Position numbers and translations under genes: made by a program
In this document: piece by piece, positions 11,401-23,900 of the stretch
How the letters are laid out: each line of letters opens with the position of its first letter
How positions within the stretch are numbered: the first letter of the stretch is position 1
Origin: Plotosus lineatus
Lineage: Eukaryota; Chordata; Actinopteri; Siluriformes; Plotosidae
NCBI GenBank assembly: GCA_024760905.1
Contig: CM045746.1
Location: 11,859,466-11,923,465 of the forward strand
Direction: 5' to 3'
Length of the DNA: 64,000 nucleotides
The notes under the pieces: generated by a model
Told to the model about the DNA's origin: nothing
Database searches by the model: none
The model's input: only the letters and a program-made list of their open reading frames with translations

Positions 11401-14400
11401 GGTCTAGCTCATTCCGGTGTGTATTAGGAGTCTGTGAGAATGCACGTGTGTGAGAGGGAGCATGTGTGTGGGTGTGTGGGTGAGTGTGCTCCTCCACCAT
11501 GATCGGGTCAGATGATGAGGAACTCGGGAGACTCTCCTGATCAGCTCCTGGTACACAAAGAACTTTCTTATAGAAATGAACAAGAAAAACCAGCAGCAAA
11601 AACACACAGCTATAACAAAATATTAGTGAACATATTTAAATCATGCAGCTTATGGTTCATTCAACACACTCTTTATTCAAACAGTAAAGTACACTGCAGA
11701 GCTGGGCGATACACTGAAATTATCATGTCGCGATTTGACCATATGCACTGTCAGCCACTTAAACATCAGTGGAGCAGGGCACTTACTACAATAAATACGG
11801 GAATCAGAAATATTAACTTCCCTTCAGAAATTAACAGATTTTTACTCCCATTATCTGTATAATGTAGCATATACGCGGAACATAATTAAATCATATGGAG
11901 ATGGAGGATCAAGAACAGTTTGTGTGTGTGTGTGTGTGTGTGTGGAGGGGGGGGGGGGCACCGCACATACACCACAAGGGTCCAAATGCCTCCATCGTAA
12001 GAACCATTGCATAATATGCCAATATGTAACAAGCATAGCAGGTTTGAAAGATGGCGCTTCAGTGTGTGGCAAGTAAATGCCCAGAAACCCAATGGACAGT
12101 TTCGCCTCGGTCACCTTGAAAAGCACGTCAAGGTCACTCACACACAAACTCAACCTGGCACTAATAGTGGTGAGCCAGCATACCAAGTCTGAAAGACCTA
12201 ATTTTAGCACGTGGTAAGTAAATGTGTTGGACAGGCAGACAGAACCTATTCCTATAGCTCTTCTTCTTCTTTTCTTCTTTTACTTTCGGCTGCTCCCTTC
12301 AGGGGTCGCCACAGCAAATCATCCGCCTCCACCTCACCCTGTCCTCCGCATCTTCTTTTCTGACTCCAACGACCTTCATGTCTTCCTTCACCACATCCAT
12401 AAATCTCTTCTTCGGTCTTCCTCGAGGCCTTCTGCCTGGTAGTTCCAACCTCAGCATCCTACTGCCAATATACTCACTATCCCTCCTCTGTACATGTCCA
12501 AACCATCTCAATCTAGCCTCTCTGACTTTGTCTCCAAAACATCTTACGTGGGCTGTCCCTCTGATATACTCATTTCTGATCCTATCCATCCTCGTTACTC
12601 CAGGGGGGGCCCTTAACATTTTCATCTCCGCTACCTCCAGCTCTGCCTCCTGCCTTTTCCTCAGCGCCACTGTTTCTAAGCCATACAACATCGCTGGCCT
12701 CACCACCATCTTGTACACTTTTCCCTTCATTCTTGCTGACACTCTCCTATCGCACATCACACCGGATACTTTTCTCCAACCATTCCAGCCTGCCTGCACA
12801 CGCTTCTTCACCTCTTTTCCACACTCTCCATTGCTCTGGATTGTTGAGCCTAAGTACTTAAAATCCTCCACCTTCATTATCTCTGCTCCCTGTAACATCA
12901 CCGTTCCTCCTGGGTCCTTCTCATTCACACACATGTATTCTGATTTTCTGAGGCTAACCTTCATTCCTCTCCTTTCCAGGGCATACCTCCACCTCTCGAG
13001 ATTTTCCTGCACTTGTTCTCTGCTCTCACTACAGATCACGATGTCATCTGCAAACATCATAGTCCATGGAGATTCTTGTCTCACCTCGTCTGTCAGCCTG
13101 TCCATCAACATAGCAAACAAGAAGGGGCTGAGAGCTGACCCTTGATGCAGTCCCACCTCCACCTTGAATTCGTCGGTCACACCGACAGCACACCTCACCA
13201 CTGTCTTACATCTCTCATACATGTCCTGCACCACTCTAACATACTTCTCTGCCACTCCAGACTTCCTCATGCAATACCACAGTTCTTCTCTCGGCACCCT
13301 GTCATATGCTTTTTCCAGATCCACAAAGGCACAATGTAGCTCCCTCTGACCTTCTCTGTACTTCTCTATTAACATCCTCAAGGCAAACATTGCATCTGTG
13401 CTGCTCTTTCTTGGCATGAATCCAAACTGTTGTTCACAAATGCTGACCTCTGCCCTTAGTTCAGCTTCCACTATTCTTTCCCATAACTTCATCGTATGGC
13501 TCATCAACTTTATCCCTCTGTAGTTGCTGCAACTCTGCACGTCTCCCTTGTTCTTAAAAATGGGCACCAGCACACTTCTCCTCCACTCCTCCGGCATCTG
13601 CTCACTCTCTAGTACCTTGTTGAATGTTCTTGTCAGAAAATCTACTGCTACCTCTCCTAGACACCATACCTCCACAGGTATATCATCGGGACCAACTGCC
13701 TTTCCATTCTTCATCCTCTTCAATGCCCTTCTCACTTCACCCTTACTGATCTTTGCTACATCCTGCTCCTCAATGGTTACCTCTTCTACTCTTTTTTTCT
13801 CTCTCATTTTCCTCATTCATCAGCTCTTCAAAATACTCTTTCCATCTTCCCAGCACACTTCTGTCATTAGTCAATACAGTTCCCTCTCTGTCCTTTATCA
13901 ATCTAACTTGCTGCACGTCCTTCCCATCTCTATTTCTCTGCTGTGCCAACCTGTATAGATCATTTTCTCCCTCTTTACTATCCAACCTATCATACAAGTC
14001 ATCATACGCCCTCTGTTTGGCCTTAGCCACTGCTACTTTCGCCTTACGCTGTGTCTCCCTGTACTCCTGTTTACTCTCTTCGGTCCTCTCAATGTCCCAC
14101 TTCTTCTTGGCTAACCTTTTCCTTTGTACACACTCCTGCACTTCCTCATTCCACCACCAAGTCTCCTTATCTACTTTCCTTCCAGAGGACACACCAAGTA
14201 CTCTCCTACCTGTGTCCCTGATCACATTTGCTGTGGTTGTCCAGTCATTTGGAAGCACTTCCTGGCCACCCAAAGCCTGTTTCAACTCCTCCTTGAAGAC
14301 AACACGACACTCTTCCTTTTTCAGCTTCCACCACTTTGTCTTCTGCTCTGCCTTTGCCTTTTTCACCTTTCTCACCATCAGAGTCATCCTGCACACCACC

Positions 14401-16331
14401 ATCCTATGCTGTTTGGCAACACTCTCACCCACGATGACTTTGCAGTCACTGACTTCCTTCAAATTACATCGCCTACACAAGATGTAGTCTACCTGTGTGC
14501 GCCTACCTCCGCTTTCATAAGTCACCCTATGCTCCTGTTTCTTCTCAAAGAAAGTATTCACCACAGCCATTTCCATCCTTTTTGCAAAATCTATCAACAT
14601 CTGTCCTTCTGCGTTCCTGTCCTGGATACCAAACCTGCCCATCACTTCCTCGTCCCCTCTGTTGCCTGCCCCAACATGTCCATTGAAGTCTGCACCTATG
14701 ACCACTCTTTCACCTCTGGGGGTACTCTGCATCACTTCATCTAAGTCACTCCAGAATCTCTCCTTCTCTTCTAGCTCACATCCTGCCTGTGGGGCATAAG
14801 CACTAACAACATTGAGCATTACACCTTCAATTTCTAACTTGAGATTCATCACTCTGTCTGACACTCTTTTCACTTTTAGAACATTCCTGACAAACTCCTC
14901 CTTCAAGATGACTCCGACTCCATTTCTCTTCCCATCCACACCGTGATAAAACAGCTTAAACCCTGCTCCTAAGCTTTTAGCTTTGCTACCTTTCCACCTG
15001 GTCTCCTGAACACACAGTATGTCCACCTTCCTCCTCTGCATCATGTCAACCAGCTCTCTACCTTTTCTGTGCATAGTTCCAACATTCAAAGTCCCCACTC
15101 TCAGTCCTAGACTCATGCCTTTCCTCTTCTCTCTCTGCCTACGGACACGCCTCCCACCTCTCCTTCTTCGACCAACAGTAGTCCAATTTCCATCAGCACC
15201 CTGTTGATTGACAGCACTGATGGCGGTCGTTGTTAACCCGAGCCTCGACCGATCCGGTATGGAGGTAATACTTTTGATTTGCATTATCAATAGTTGGCAT
15301 TGGTTTTACGTCGGATGCCCTTCCTGACACAACCCTCTGCATTTCTCCGGGCTTGGGACCGGCATGAGGGGGAGAGACACTGGTTAGTGCCCCCAAACCA
15401 CTATATGTGCAGGAGCTATTTTTTTTTTTTTTTTTTTTTGGGGGGTCCTGGTATCTGTATACTTACACTGCTCGAGGTCTGCCACATTCATTTATTTTCA
15501 TATCATTGAAAGTTATTGTGATAAAATTATCGTGTAAATGTTAAAAAAATTCACTATGCAATTTTTTTTTTTTAAAGCTCGCATTGCCCAGCCCGAGCTT
15601 ACTGTAGTCAATGAACTTGTAAGTGCAAGAATGTTCGTACTTTTTCGGGAGGAATTGCTCGGGAAAGTAGGCGGGGATGAACGGTGAGAGGAAAAATTTG
15701 ATTGGCTTTCATCCTTCGATCTTCTTGGTCTATCCTGGCCGTTTTCTGTGTGGTGAGACCTGGGTGAATGTGATCCTAAACACAGAGTAAGAATATTTAA
15801 TACGATCCCTTTGTATAAACGTTGGTTGTGTCTTCACTACAAGGTGAATGTTTGCATGTGAATTACCAAAGGGTGCCACGTCTTTGCAAGGTGGCTTCTT
15901 TCGAGGGATATTTTTTGGTGTGGGGCTTCTTGGTGTTGCTGCCGATGCATCCACTCGCCTTTTTTCTACGGAGTTCTTATGTACTACGGAACACACACGC
16001 ACACACAATGTGTTTACTATAAAACATAAAAGTGACACACATACAGGGCCATTTGATTTTGTAATGCTGGAAACTGCTGGGTATGTGTGTGTGTGTGTGT
16101 GTGTGTGGGCACTTACACGTGTGGTTGGCAGGTTCCCACTGCAGAGAGAGAGCATGCAAAGCATCTTCGTTGCTCTCGCTTGTGAGTGCGTCCAGGTACT
16201 GGCGCACACGTCGGCTCATCATTTCGGTCTCATAGAGTTTCTTGGCGCTGAGGAAGGAACTGCGTCTGCCTCTCCTCCTATGACTTACGGTCCCCTCAGT
16301 CAACGAGGAACTGCTCACCTGACTCAGAGAC

Positions 16332-16366
<35 letters not shown>

Positions 16367-19300
16367 AAATTCCAGTAAAACTCCCATCAGTACACCTGCA
16401 ATGATGGACAATTGTGAGGGAACAGTCGAATCAAAGGAAAGTGTTTGAACATGCTCGTCTAATCTACAACCAGCTACAGCTCGTGCAGAGAAGAGAAGAA
16501 AGTAGAACGACTGATAAAAGAGAACAGAAAAAAAGGAGCAGTGTACAGCAGAAAGGAAAAACCAAAATGAGTAAAAGGAGAGAGGATTGGAAGACACGAG
16601 AAGAAAGAAGACCGTTGTGCTTTGTAGCAGGTTAATTTCAGTTTATGTGAGTTGAGTTAATCCCACAGCACAACCAGCAACATTAACAGACATTAGGAGT
16701 CAGATAACAAGCAGTTTAAAAGAAGAAAAAAAAAAAGCTGAGCGACAGTCCCACTTACCCCAGACTCCTCCATTTTTTCTTCCTAAAACACAGCCGTGAA
16801 GACACCAAAGAGGAGGATGGAGAGAAAAGGACATAAAAAGGGGGGAGAGAGACAAGACAGACAGACAGGTGCTTAAACAGTAAAGCCCACAGAACAGAGG
16901 CCACAGACCACAGGAAGAGCCCGCTTCAGACATCAAGCACAAACACAGCTGACACCCAAAACAATTATTACACATTTTCCTTACAGGATGTGTTTAAGGA
17001 ATTCTTCAGGTCTGAAAAAACAAATAGAAGCACAACGCTGCACAGGGATTCGACTCATGGCAATAAGTGTGTGCTCTGATGAAACTCTATGCGCAAGTGA
17101 TTGCATATGATTGTGCGTGTGCGTGTCTGTACCTTGTCCTGAAGAGCAGCGCTGGATCCATGGTGACAGACGCCAACCTAACCACGTGTCTGATTTCTCG
17201 AGCAATCATTCTCAGCTTTTCGAAATTAACCAGTCCATCAACTTTCGAGTCATTACCTGTGACAGAGTGACATGCTTACTTTCGCACAATAAATAACAAA
17301 ACCGCCTCTGAGTCTTTACGCTGCAAAGATTCAGGGTCTTACCCTCATGGAGAAAGGTGAGGTCTTTCTTTATGACTGGGAAAAGAGGAATGATTGGGGG
17401 TTGGAGGTTGTGCTTGTTTAGCAGGTTGCGGTATTTAGCCATGTTGCGTGACGGGTCAAAGACTTCCTGCAGCTCGGAAAACAGCTTTTCATACTTGGCG
17501 GGTAGACGCTCCCACGTAGCACGCAGACGTGACACGGGGGCAAGATTCAGCCCACTAAACGACATAAGGGACAAGAGTAGTTAATCAAGTTGCACGATAC
17601 ACCACTGTAATTCTGCACCAATGGTCCTGCAGTCGAAAAATGTAGCTTTCAAAAATTAATAGCGCCCCTTATTGATCATTTTAAACTTCATTTATATCAC
17701 TGCAGCCAATGCACTATTTTGTATGGTATGTCATGTAAATATTAAGCCACAGTTCACTCACAGTATATTGTGAACTCGTCAGAAACTCAAAAGTACCATA
17801 ACTATGTATTTACAGGACAGACCATAGTCACTCACCTGATGATAGCAAACATGGAGTTGAAATTTTTGCAGTCCCGACAATGAAGGGCGACTTTGATGAA
17901 GTGTTTGATGATCTTCATCCTTTTGGCCTGGTTGGATTCCTGCAGAATCTCCGTGGCAACCCAGAATGTCTCCTGATTGACAAGCTCTTCGAAGCTGCGA
18001 AGTTTGGCTGGCGGATCATGTGGACGCAATTTGAAGAGGTCTATGATGTAATCGGTGGGCTCGATGCTTGCAAAAAGCATGTAGTTGCGTGACGAGAGCT
18101 GATTGGCTATCTCTGTGGAGCTCAGAGATAGCAGATGAACCTGAGATTCTCTTTGTAGCTCTTGGGCCTCAACATCTGAGCATAGCGTCTCCGTCTCCAT
18201 ATTACTCTTAAGGTAGTACCTAATATATAGAAGTTAATAAAGGAAAAATTGAACAACAGTTTTATTTTAACTTATTCTAAGGAGCTGCCTCCTAGATCCA
18301 CGCTATGTAGTGACAGAACAGTATTTGTTTTAGAATGCACCTTGCACAGAGCTGAATCCTGTCAGCCAATTTATTGAGTTGATCTGGAAGTCTCCTCTGC
18401 TTGGTGACACCCTCTGGTGTGACGGACACCTCACACAGCGAATAAGTTTCAGAACCGGCGGTCAGACCAAACTCTCGGATGGCCAGATTGGCTGCATCCC
18501 TTGCCGTGGTGTCTCTATTGATTAGCAAGTAGCGACTTTGTTGGTCTGCCTTGAAGACTCGCAGCACCTGATCTTGTAATTCTGAAAAGGGGTGGGGTGA
18601 ATGGGAAAACAAGTGGAAGTTTACAGAACAGCTAAGACAAGCAGATGGGTTCAGTCATCATGCAATGAATAAGCTTTCACTTTCTTCTTCAGTCGTTTCA
18701 GTTTGGCACTAAGTGGGAACCCATAATCCCACATGAATCACAACGAAATAATATGTTAACACTTGAGACTGTCACAGAGATGGAGGAGGGAGTATTTTGA
18801 TATCGCTACTACTAACTAATGTGCATCAGCGAAGAGAGCAGCATAAAAAATAATAATGCTCCCTTGCAGTAAGAGAAAATTAAGTTGATATTTCTGAAAC
18901 TAGAGTGCAGACCTCCACCAAAGTAGTGTAATCTTGTCTTTACATCGGTTATAGCAGCGATATGCACTCAATCTTGAAACGGAAAGAGAAAAAAAAAAGT
19001 TTATGATAAAATAAAAAAATGTTAATATTTGTCAGCTGGTATGTATTACAAACCCTTTCACCATTCAAATCAATATTAAAAATATTTTCAATGAATACCA
19101 GCAGAATTTGCACATGTTCAGTACAGATACAGGGTGGAGCTGCACGGTGATGAGGCGCAGATAATTTGTATTTGTAAGTCTGACTCTAAAAGAGTCGGTG
19201 CCTCATCAGCTGTCAACCTCACCAGGTAACAATATCAGGTGATGTAGGACTACAGTGTCCCCTTATGGTCTGCTCAGCAATAATTTTTGCATTCTAATTT

Positions 19301-20917
19301 TTTACCCCCTGATGTCACATTCTGGATAATTTCCACTTCCTTGCCCCATCACAAACATTTTGGGCCAGATGAGGCCCAAAATGTAATCAGTTCTTTAACA
19401 GCCAAAATGCCACATTTGGTTACATTTTTTTTTTTTTTAATCTATTTATTACTTTTTGAGTAATTGTGGTCACTGTATTGCACATTGATCACTTCATTTG
19501 AGCTGTTTTAGTATGAAAGACAGTGACTTTAAACTTAATTTTAACTATAAAATATAACTGTGTATGCTTACACATAACAGATCTGTAATACAGTAATCCC
19601 CCGCCACTTCGTCTTTTCTACTCCAAGTCCCAGCAATATCACCGGAGTTCCCATTGGGGAAATTAAAAAATTTAAAGATTATTCAAAATTCACGAGTACT
19701 ACATGTATATTCAACTACGCTACCCAACATGCTCTGTTCTCCCGCTTGACTTTAGTGTTCTTTGATTAGCTGTGAATCCAGCAAGCTGATTGTTCGAGAT
19801 TATATTTCCCAGCATCCAACACACCTTTCCTCCCTCAGAAAACAATGACTTTTATTGAGCTCAGGGGAAGCACTGGAGTGCGGGAAAAAATCGTGTTCAC
19901 CGTAGTGGTGCGGGAAAAATAAAAAACAAAATCACTGGGAGAGTATCAACATGGAAACTGGTCAAGCACGGAACTCTTTATAGCTGATGGCCGAGTGAAT
20001 TCAGGTGCGCTCTCTGGATTTCGCCTGCGAGTAACAGCCACGCCCCTCACCAGTGCATGTAGTTTATGGCGAGAGAAAAAGAGATATAAACGCCGCCAAC
20101 TAGCACAGACCATAACAGTTGTGAAAATGGAAAATGCCTTACCGTTGTGGATTACGGACTGCCATAAAAATAATGAGAGTTTGGACACTAACATGATATG
20201 TACTAAAGCAAAGGCTCTGGAGGCGCTGACGAGCCCCAAACAAGCACCAGTGCCGCCAGTGATTCTCCTCCTCAACATGGCAGTGGATTTGTTATTTATA
20301 TATATTTGTCATAATAAGGTGTATTATTTATATATTAATACACGTTGCCTGTATGACATTAACATGCAGAGAACACTTTAAAATTAACTTCTATATAAAT
20401 TTTATATAATATATAGGTGGATGGGTGTCCTTAAGAAGTGGTAGAAGTCATTTCGCAGTTTTTTGCATTTTGCGGAGGGGACTGGTCCCCATTAACCGCG
20501 AAATAAGGAGGATTACTGTATAATTTCATTTTATTATTATATAATTATATACTACGCTACTTATTAAAATGAGTTAAAATAAGGATTCCTTACAGTCGCA
20601 TCACTCAGATTATGCGAGAACAAAATTTGTTATATCATTCAATTTTTAAATTATAGAAATACAGTTTCACATTTTCATATGCAAAAATATCAGGTTATAA
20701 CAATATAGTACAGAGGCTCCCCAGCTTACAAACGAGTTAGGCTCCAGACGGCCGTTCGTTAGATTAATTTGTTTGTAAGTTGTTACAGAGCATTCTTTAG
20801 AGGAGAACGTATGTTTAAACCTTGTATAAGTAACCATACAACAACTGCGTGGTGTAATGATGCTCTTGAGCTCAGTCTAATTGAAAGCATATCCTCTCTC
20901 TCTCTCTCTCCCTCACT

Positions 20918-20961
<44 letters not shown>

Positions 20962-23900
20962 CGACACTACAACTGGACAATTAAACTGATCAGCTTCCGG
21001 TTGCCCTTGGAAGGAGCACCAGAGAACTATAATCGAACTTCGACATGAGGATAATCTGATTTATTTATTTACGCTAAGTGCGTGTAATGCTTCCTAGATA
21101 ATTCTGTTTGATTGGTGGATTATTTGTGAATCATTTACCAATATCATTCATGGATTGTGTCTCACTCAGCCTCACATTGACGAAACTTGATTCAACATGC
21201 TGCCCGCGCGCCTGAAGCTTTAAAAGTCTTTATGGTGTTAAATCATGACCATCACAAATCATTTTTAATGACACCATTCCTCTCGTGACACTGCAGTAAA
21301 CATCATCCTGCATATCAAAACCACTCAGCATCGCCAAGGCACACCATTTAACCCACTGGTCCCGATTCCTGGTCCCAGATAATGGAAGTTATCTGTGTAG
21401 GATCTGGAGGCACGCGGTGGCTGCGAGTCGCTGGAACGGTGCAAGACATGCTGACCTCTGAGAGCAGCGCGTGCACATTACCGGCTCACAGGTGGAAAGT
21501 TCATACTTGTGTGTGTGGGGGGGGATGAAATTAAACACTTAGAAAACTTTTAATCTCTCTCTCTCTCTCGCTCTCCACCTATAATCATCACATTATATCA
21601 TTATGTCCCGTGTTTAAACTCCTGGTGCCTCTCAAGCACAGCACAGCGGATCTGATCAGATTTACAGAGAGTTTAACTCTTATCCAGATCATTATAATAC
21701 TGGAATCAATTTGTTTCTTCTTTGAAACTTTTGGCAAGAGTCCAGAAATGTATCAGTGTAAAGCACATCAGCCATGCTCCTCTGCCGGAACCTAGTATTA
21801 AGTGTACCTCATGATGATGTTTAATCATATTTCATACTTATATTTATGATATATCATTCTATAGATTTTATTTAATTTCTATTACTACTTGGTCTTGAAT
21901 TTCATTTCACTTTCGACCTCGGACCAGATGTTTGTAAAATGAATGTTCGTAAGTGTGTGTGTGTGTGTGTGTGGGGGGGGGGTCGGTATTCTATTATTTA
22001 ACATATCTTAATTTGAAAATTCAACAGGATTTAAGTGTGTTTTGAATGTCATATTTATCTTTTTTCGTGCTGTGTGCTTGTTGTGAAGAGGCAGCTTATG
22101 TCAACAAAGACTGTTCGGGGATGGTCAGCGGAGGCCTTGGAGGAGCTACAGTTTTGCTTTGAAGTAACAGATTGGCAATCCTTCTGTAAGCCCTAAAGTG
22201 AGGACATTATGGAGTATGAAATATACTCAGTGAGCCCATCAAAGTTCTGCATCAATGCCATTGTTCCAATTCAGACAGTCTTTTGTTACCCAAATAAAAA
22301 GCTGTGGGTGACTAAAGACATCAAAGCCCTCCTTAATGACAAGAGGGCATTCAGGGCTGGTAACAGAGGGGAGGTGACAATGATCCAAAGTTCACTGAAG
22401 ACCAAGATCAGAGAGTCGAAGGAGAATTATAGGAGAAAGCTGGAGTGAAAATGCCAGCAGAATAACACATGAGAGGTTTGAAGTAGTATGAAGACCATCA
22501 CTGGTTTCAGGTTATCCATCATCAGCAGGGGAGCTGAGGGCAGTGATGATGGGGCCAACGAGATGAATATGTTCTTTAACCGAATCGACATTGCAGCTAC
22601 TGATCAGCCCCGTTCTAACTCAATCAGGAGCAAGCCTGAAACACCCTCCCACCACTCTCCTCTCCTCACTGCACCTCTGCCTCCTGTCATAGACTTGACA
22701 CCTCTCCTCCACTTGTCAAAGTTACCTATAATCAGGAAAACGCAGCAGAAAAGAGACAAACAAGGCAGCATGACCAGACGGGTGAGCACCCTGTTCTTAC
22801 AGCATGTGCCCCTCAGCTCTGTGGAATCTTGGATTACATCATCTTAATGAGCCTGAGTCTTGAGGGGTCTTAGTGCAGTAGAAAACATCATACCTTGTTC
22901 CTGTACCAAATATCCCACATCCCATTGGCTCCCCAGGAATAGATTCGTGACACTGACTTCATATGTAATGAAGACCATTGAGAGACTCATACTGGTTCAA
23001 CTTCGACAACATATGGATTCCCTTCAGTTCGCCCATAAGCGTCATCCCAGAGTTTCCACATACATACAGACGGTCCTCACTTAAAGATGAACTCAGTTAA
23101 TGACGATTCGGAGTTATGAAGGTCTGTTAAAAAATGTCAAATTATCAAAAGTACACTTTTATTGTTAACAAGTCACAGCAGAAACAAAGCAGCCGAGTTG
23201 TGAGTGTGTGCGTATGTTCCCGCATACCCAGTGTCAGCAGCATCTCCCATCATACTTCCCTACACACACACTTGTTGTTTTTTTTTTGCATAATTGGCCT
23301 TGTTTTTGTGACATTTTCCTCAATCCCCCCCCCCCATATTCTTCCTTAATTTCCTTATTTTTTTAATTTGATGATGAAAAAAAAAAAAAAAAAACGCAAT
23401 GCACTGAAGCCGTTTGCATGTTCTCCCCGTGCTTGTGTGGGTTTCCTCCGGGTGCTCCGGTTTCCTCCCACAATCCAAGGACATGCACTGTAGGTTAATT
23501 GGCCGTTCTAAATTAGGGACTACAGATGGAAACTAGCTATTAAGCTATAATCTGGTACAGTACATCTCTGTCTCTATGAGCTTAATGTTCCTGTACATTG
23601 TCCCTTAAATAAAATAAATAAATTAAAAAAATATATAAATAAATAAAAAATAAATAAATTGAAGCGTGAAGTAGCGAGGGATCCTGTATTTTGTTGTTCT
23701 ACTCTTAACCTTGATTATGGCACGTAACTGTTCTGCCATTGTTTGAACAAACTTAAGCAACATAACATTTATTTCCATCCAGTGTTGGGGTAATTTCTTA
23801 CTGATGTCTTGAATTGATGAGAGAAAAGTTGAACCCCCCCCATTAAGTTTTCTCCAACACATCGTGAAAACTTTCAATAGGCATTAAGGTCAGGAGTCTG

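Larger units (their letters stand above)
12257..15419 (-). mobile_element. near-complete RTE-type LINE
   Basis: This non-LTR retrotransposon has a 5' leader, endonuclease and reverse transcriptase frames and a short 3' end running into GAAGAAGAAG-type sequence. The 3' end GCTGTGGCGACCCCTGAAGG and the leader GGAAGGGCATCCGACGTAAA both recur in the SINE family of this window. The clade call (RTE, versus another APE-type LINE) rests on domain order and ORF style, not a tree. Confidence 0.88.
11701..15594. mobile_element. hAT-like element split by the RTE LINE
   Basis: The left end GCTGGGCGATACACTG and, inverted, GGGCTGGGCAATGCGAGC at the right resemble the GGGCTG(G)GCGATA termini of fish hAT MITEs. 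Most of the interval between is the LINE. No TSD was confirmed. Confidence 0.4.

Noticed and set aside
12378..14744. Plus-strand frames of 144-255 codons across 12378-14744
   Set aside because: They are antisense shadows of the minus-strand LINE coding frames, which carry clear EN and RT motifs.
15467..15490. Strong donor (GTAAGTATA) just beyond the LINE as a hidden rapgef2 exon
   Set aside because: The only nearby acceptor would make a 12-nt exon and there is no family match.
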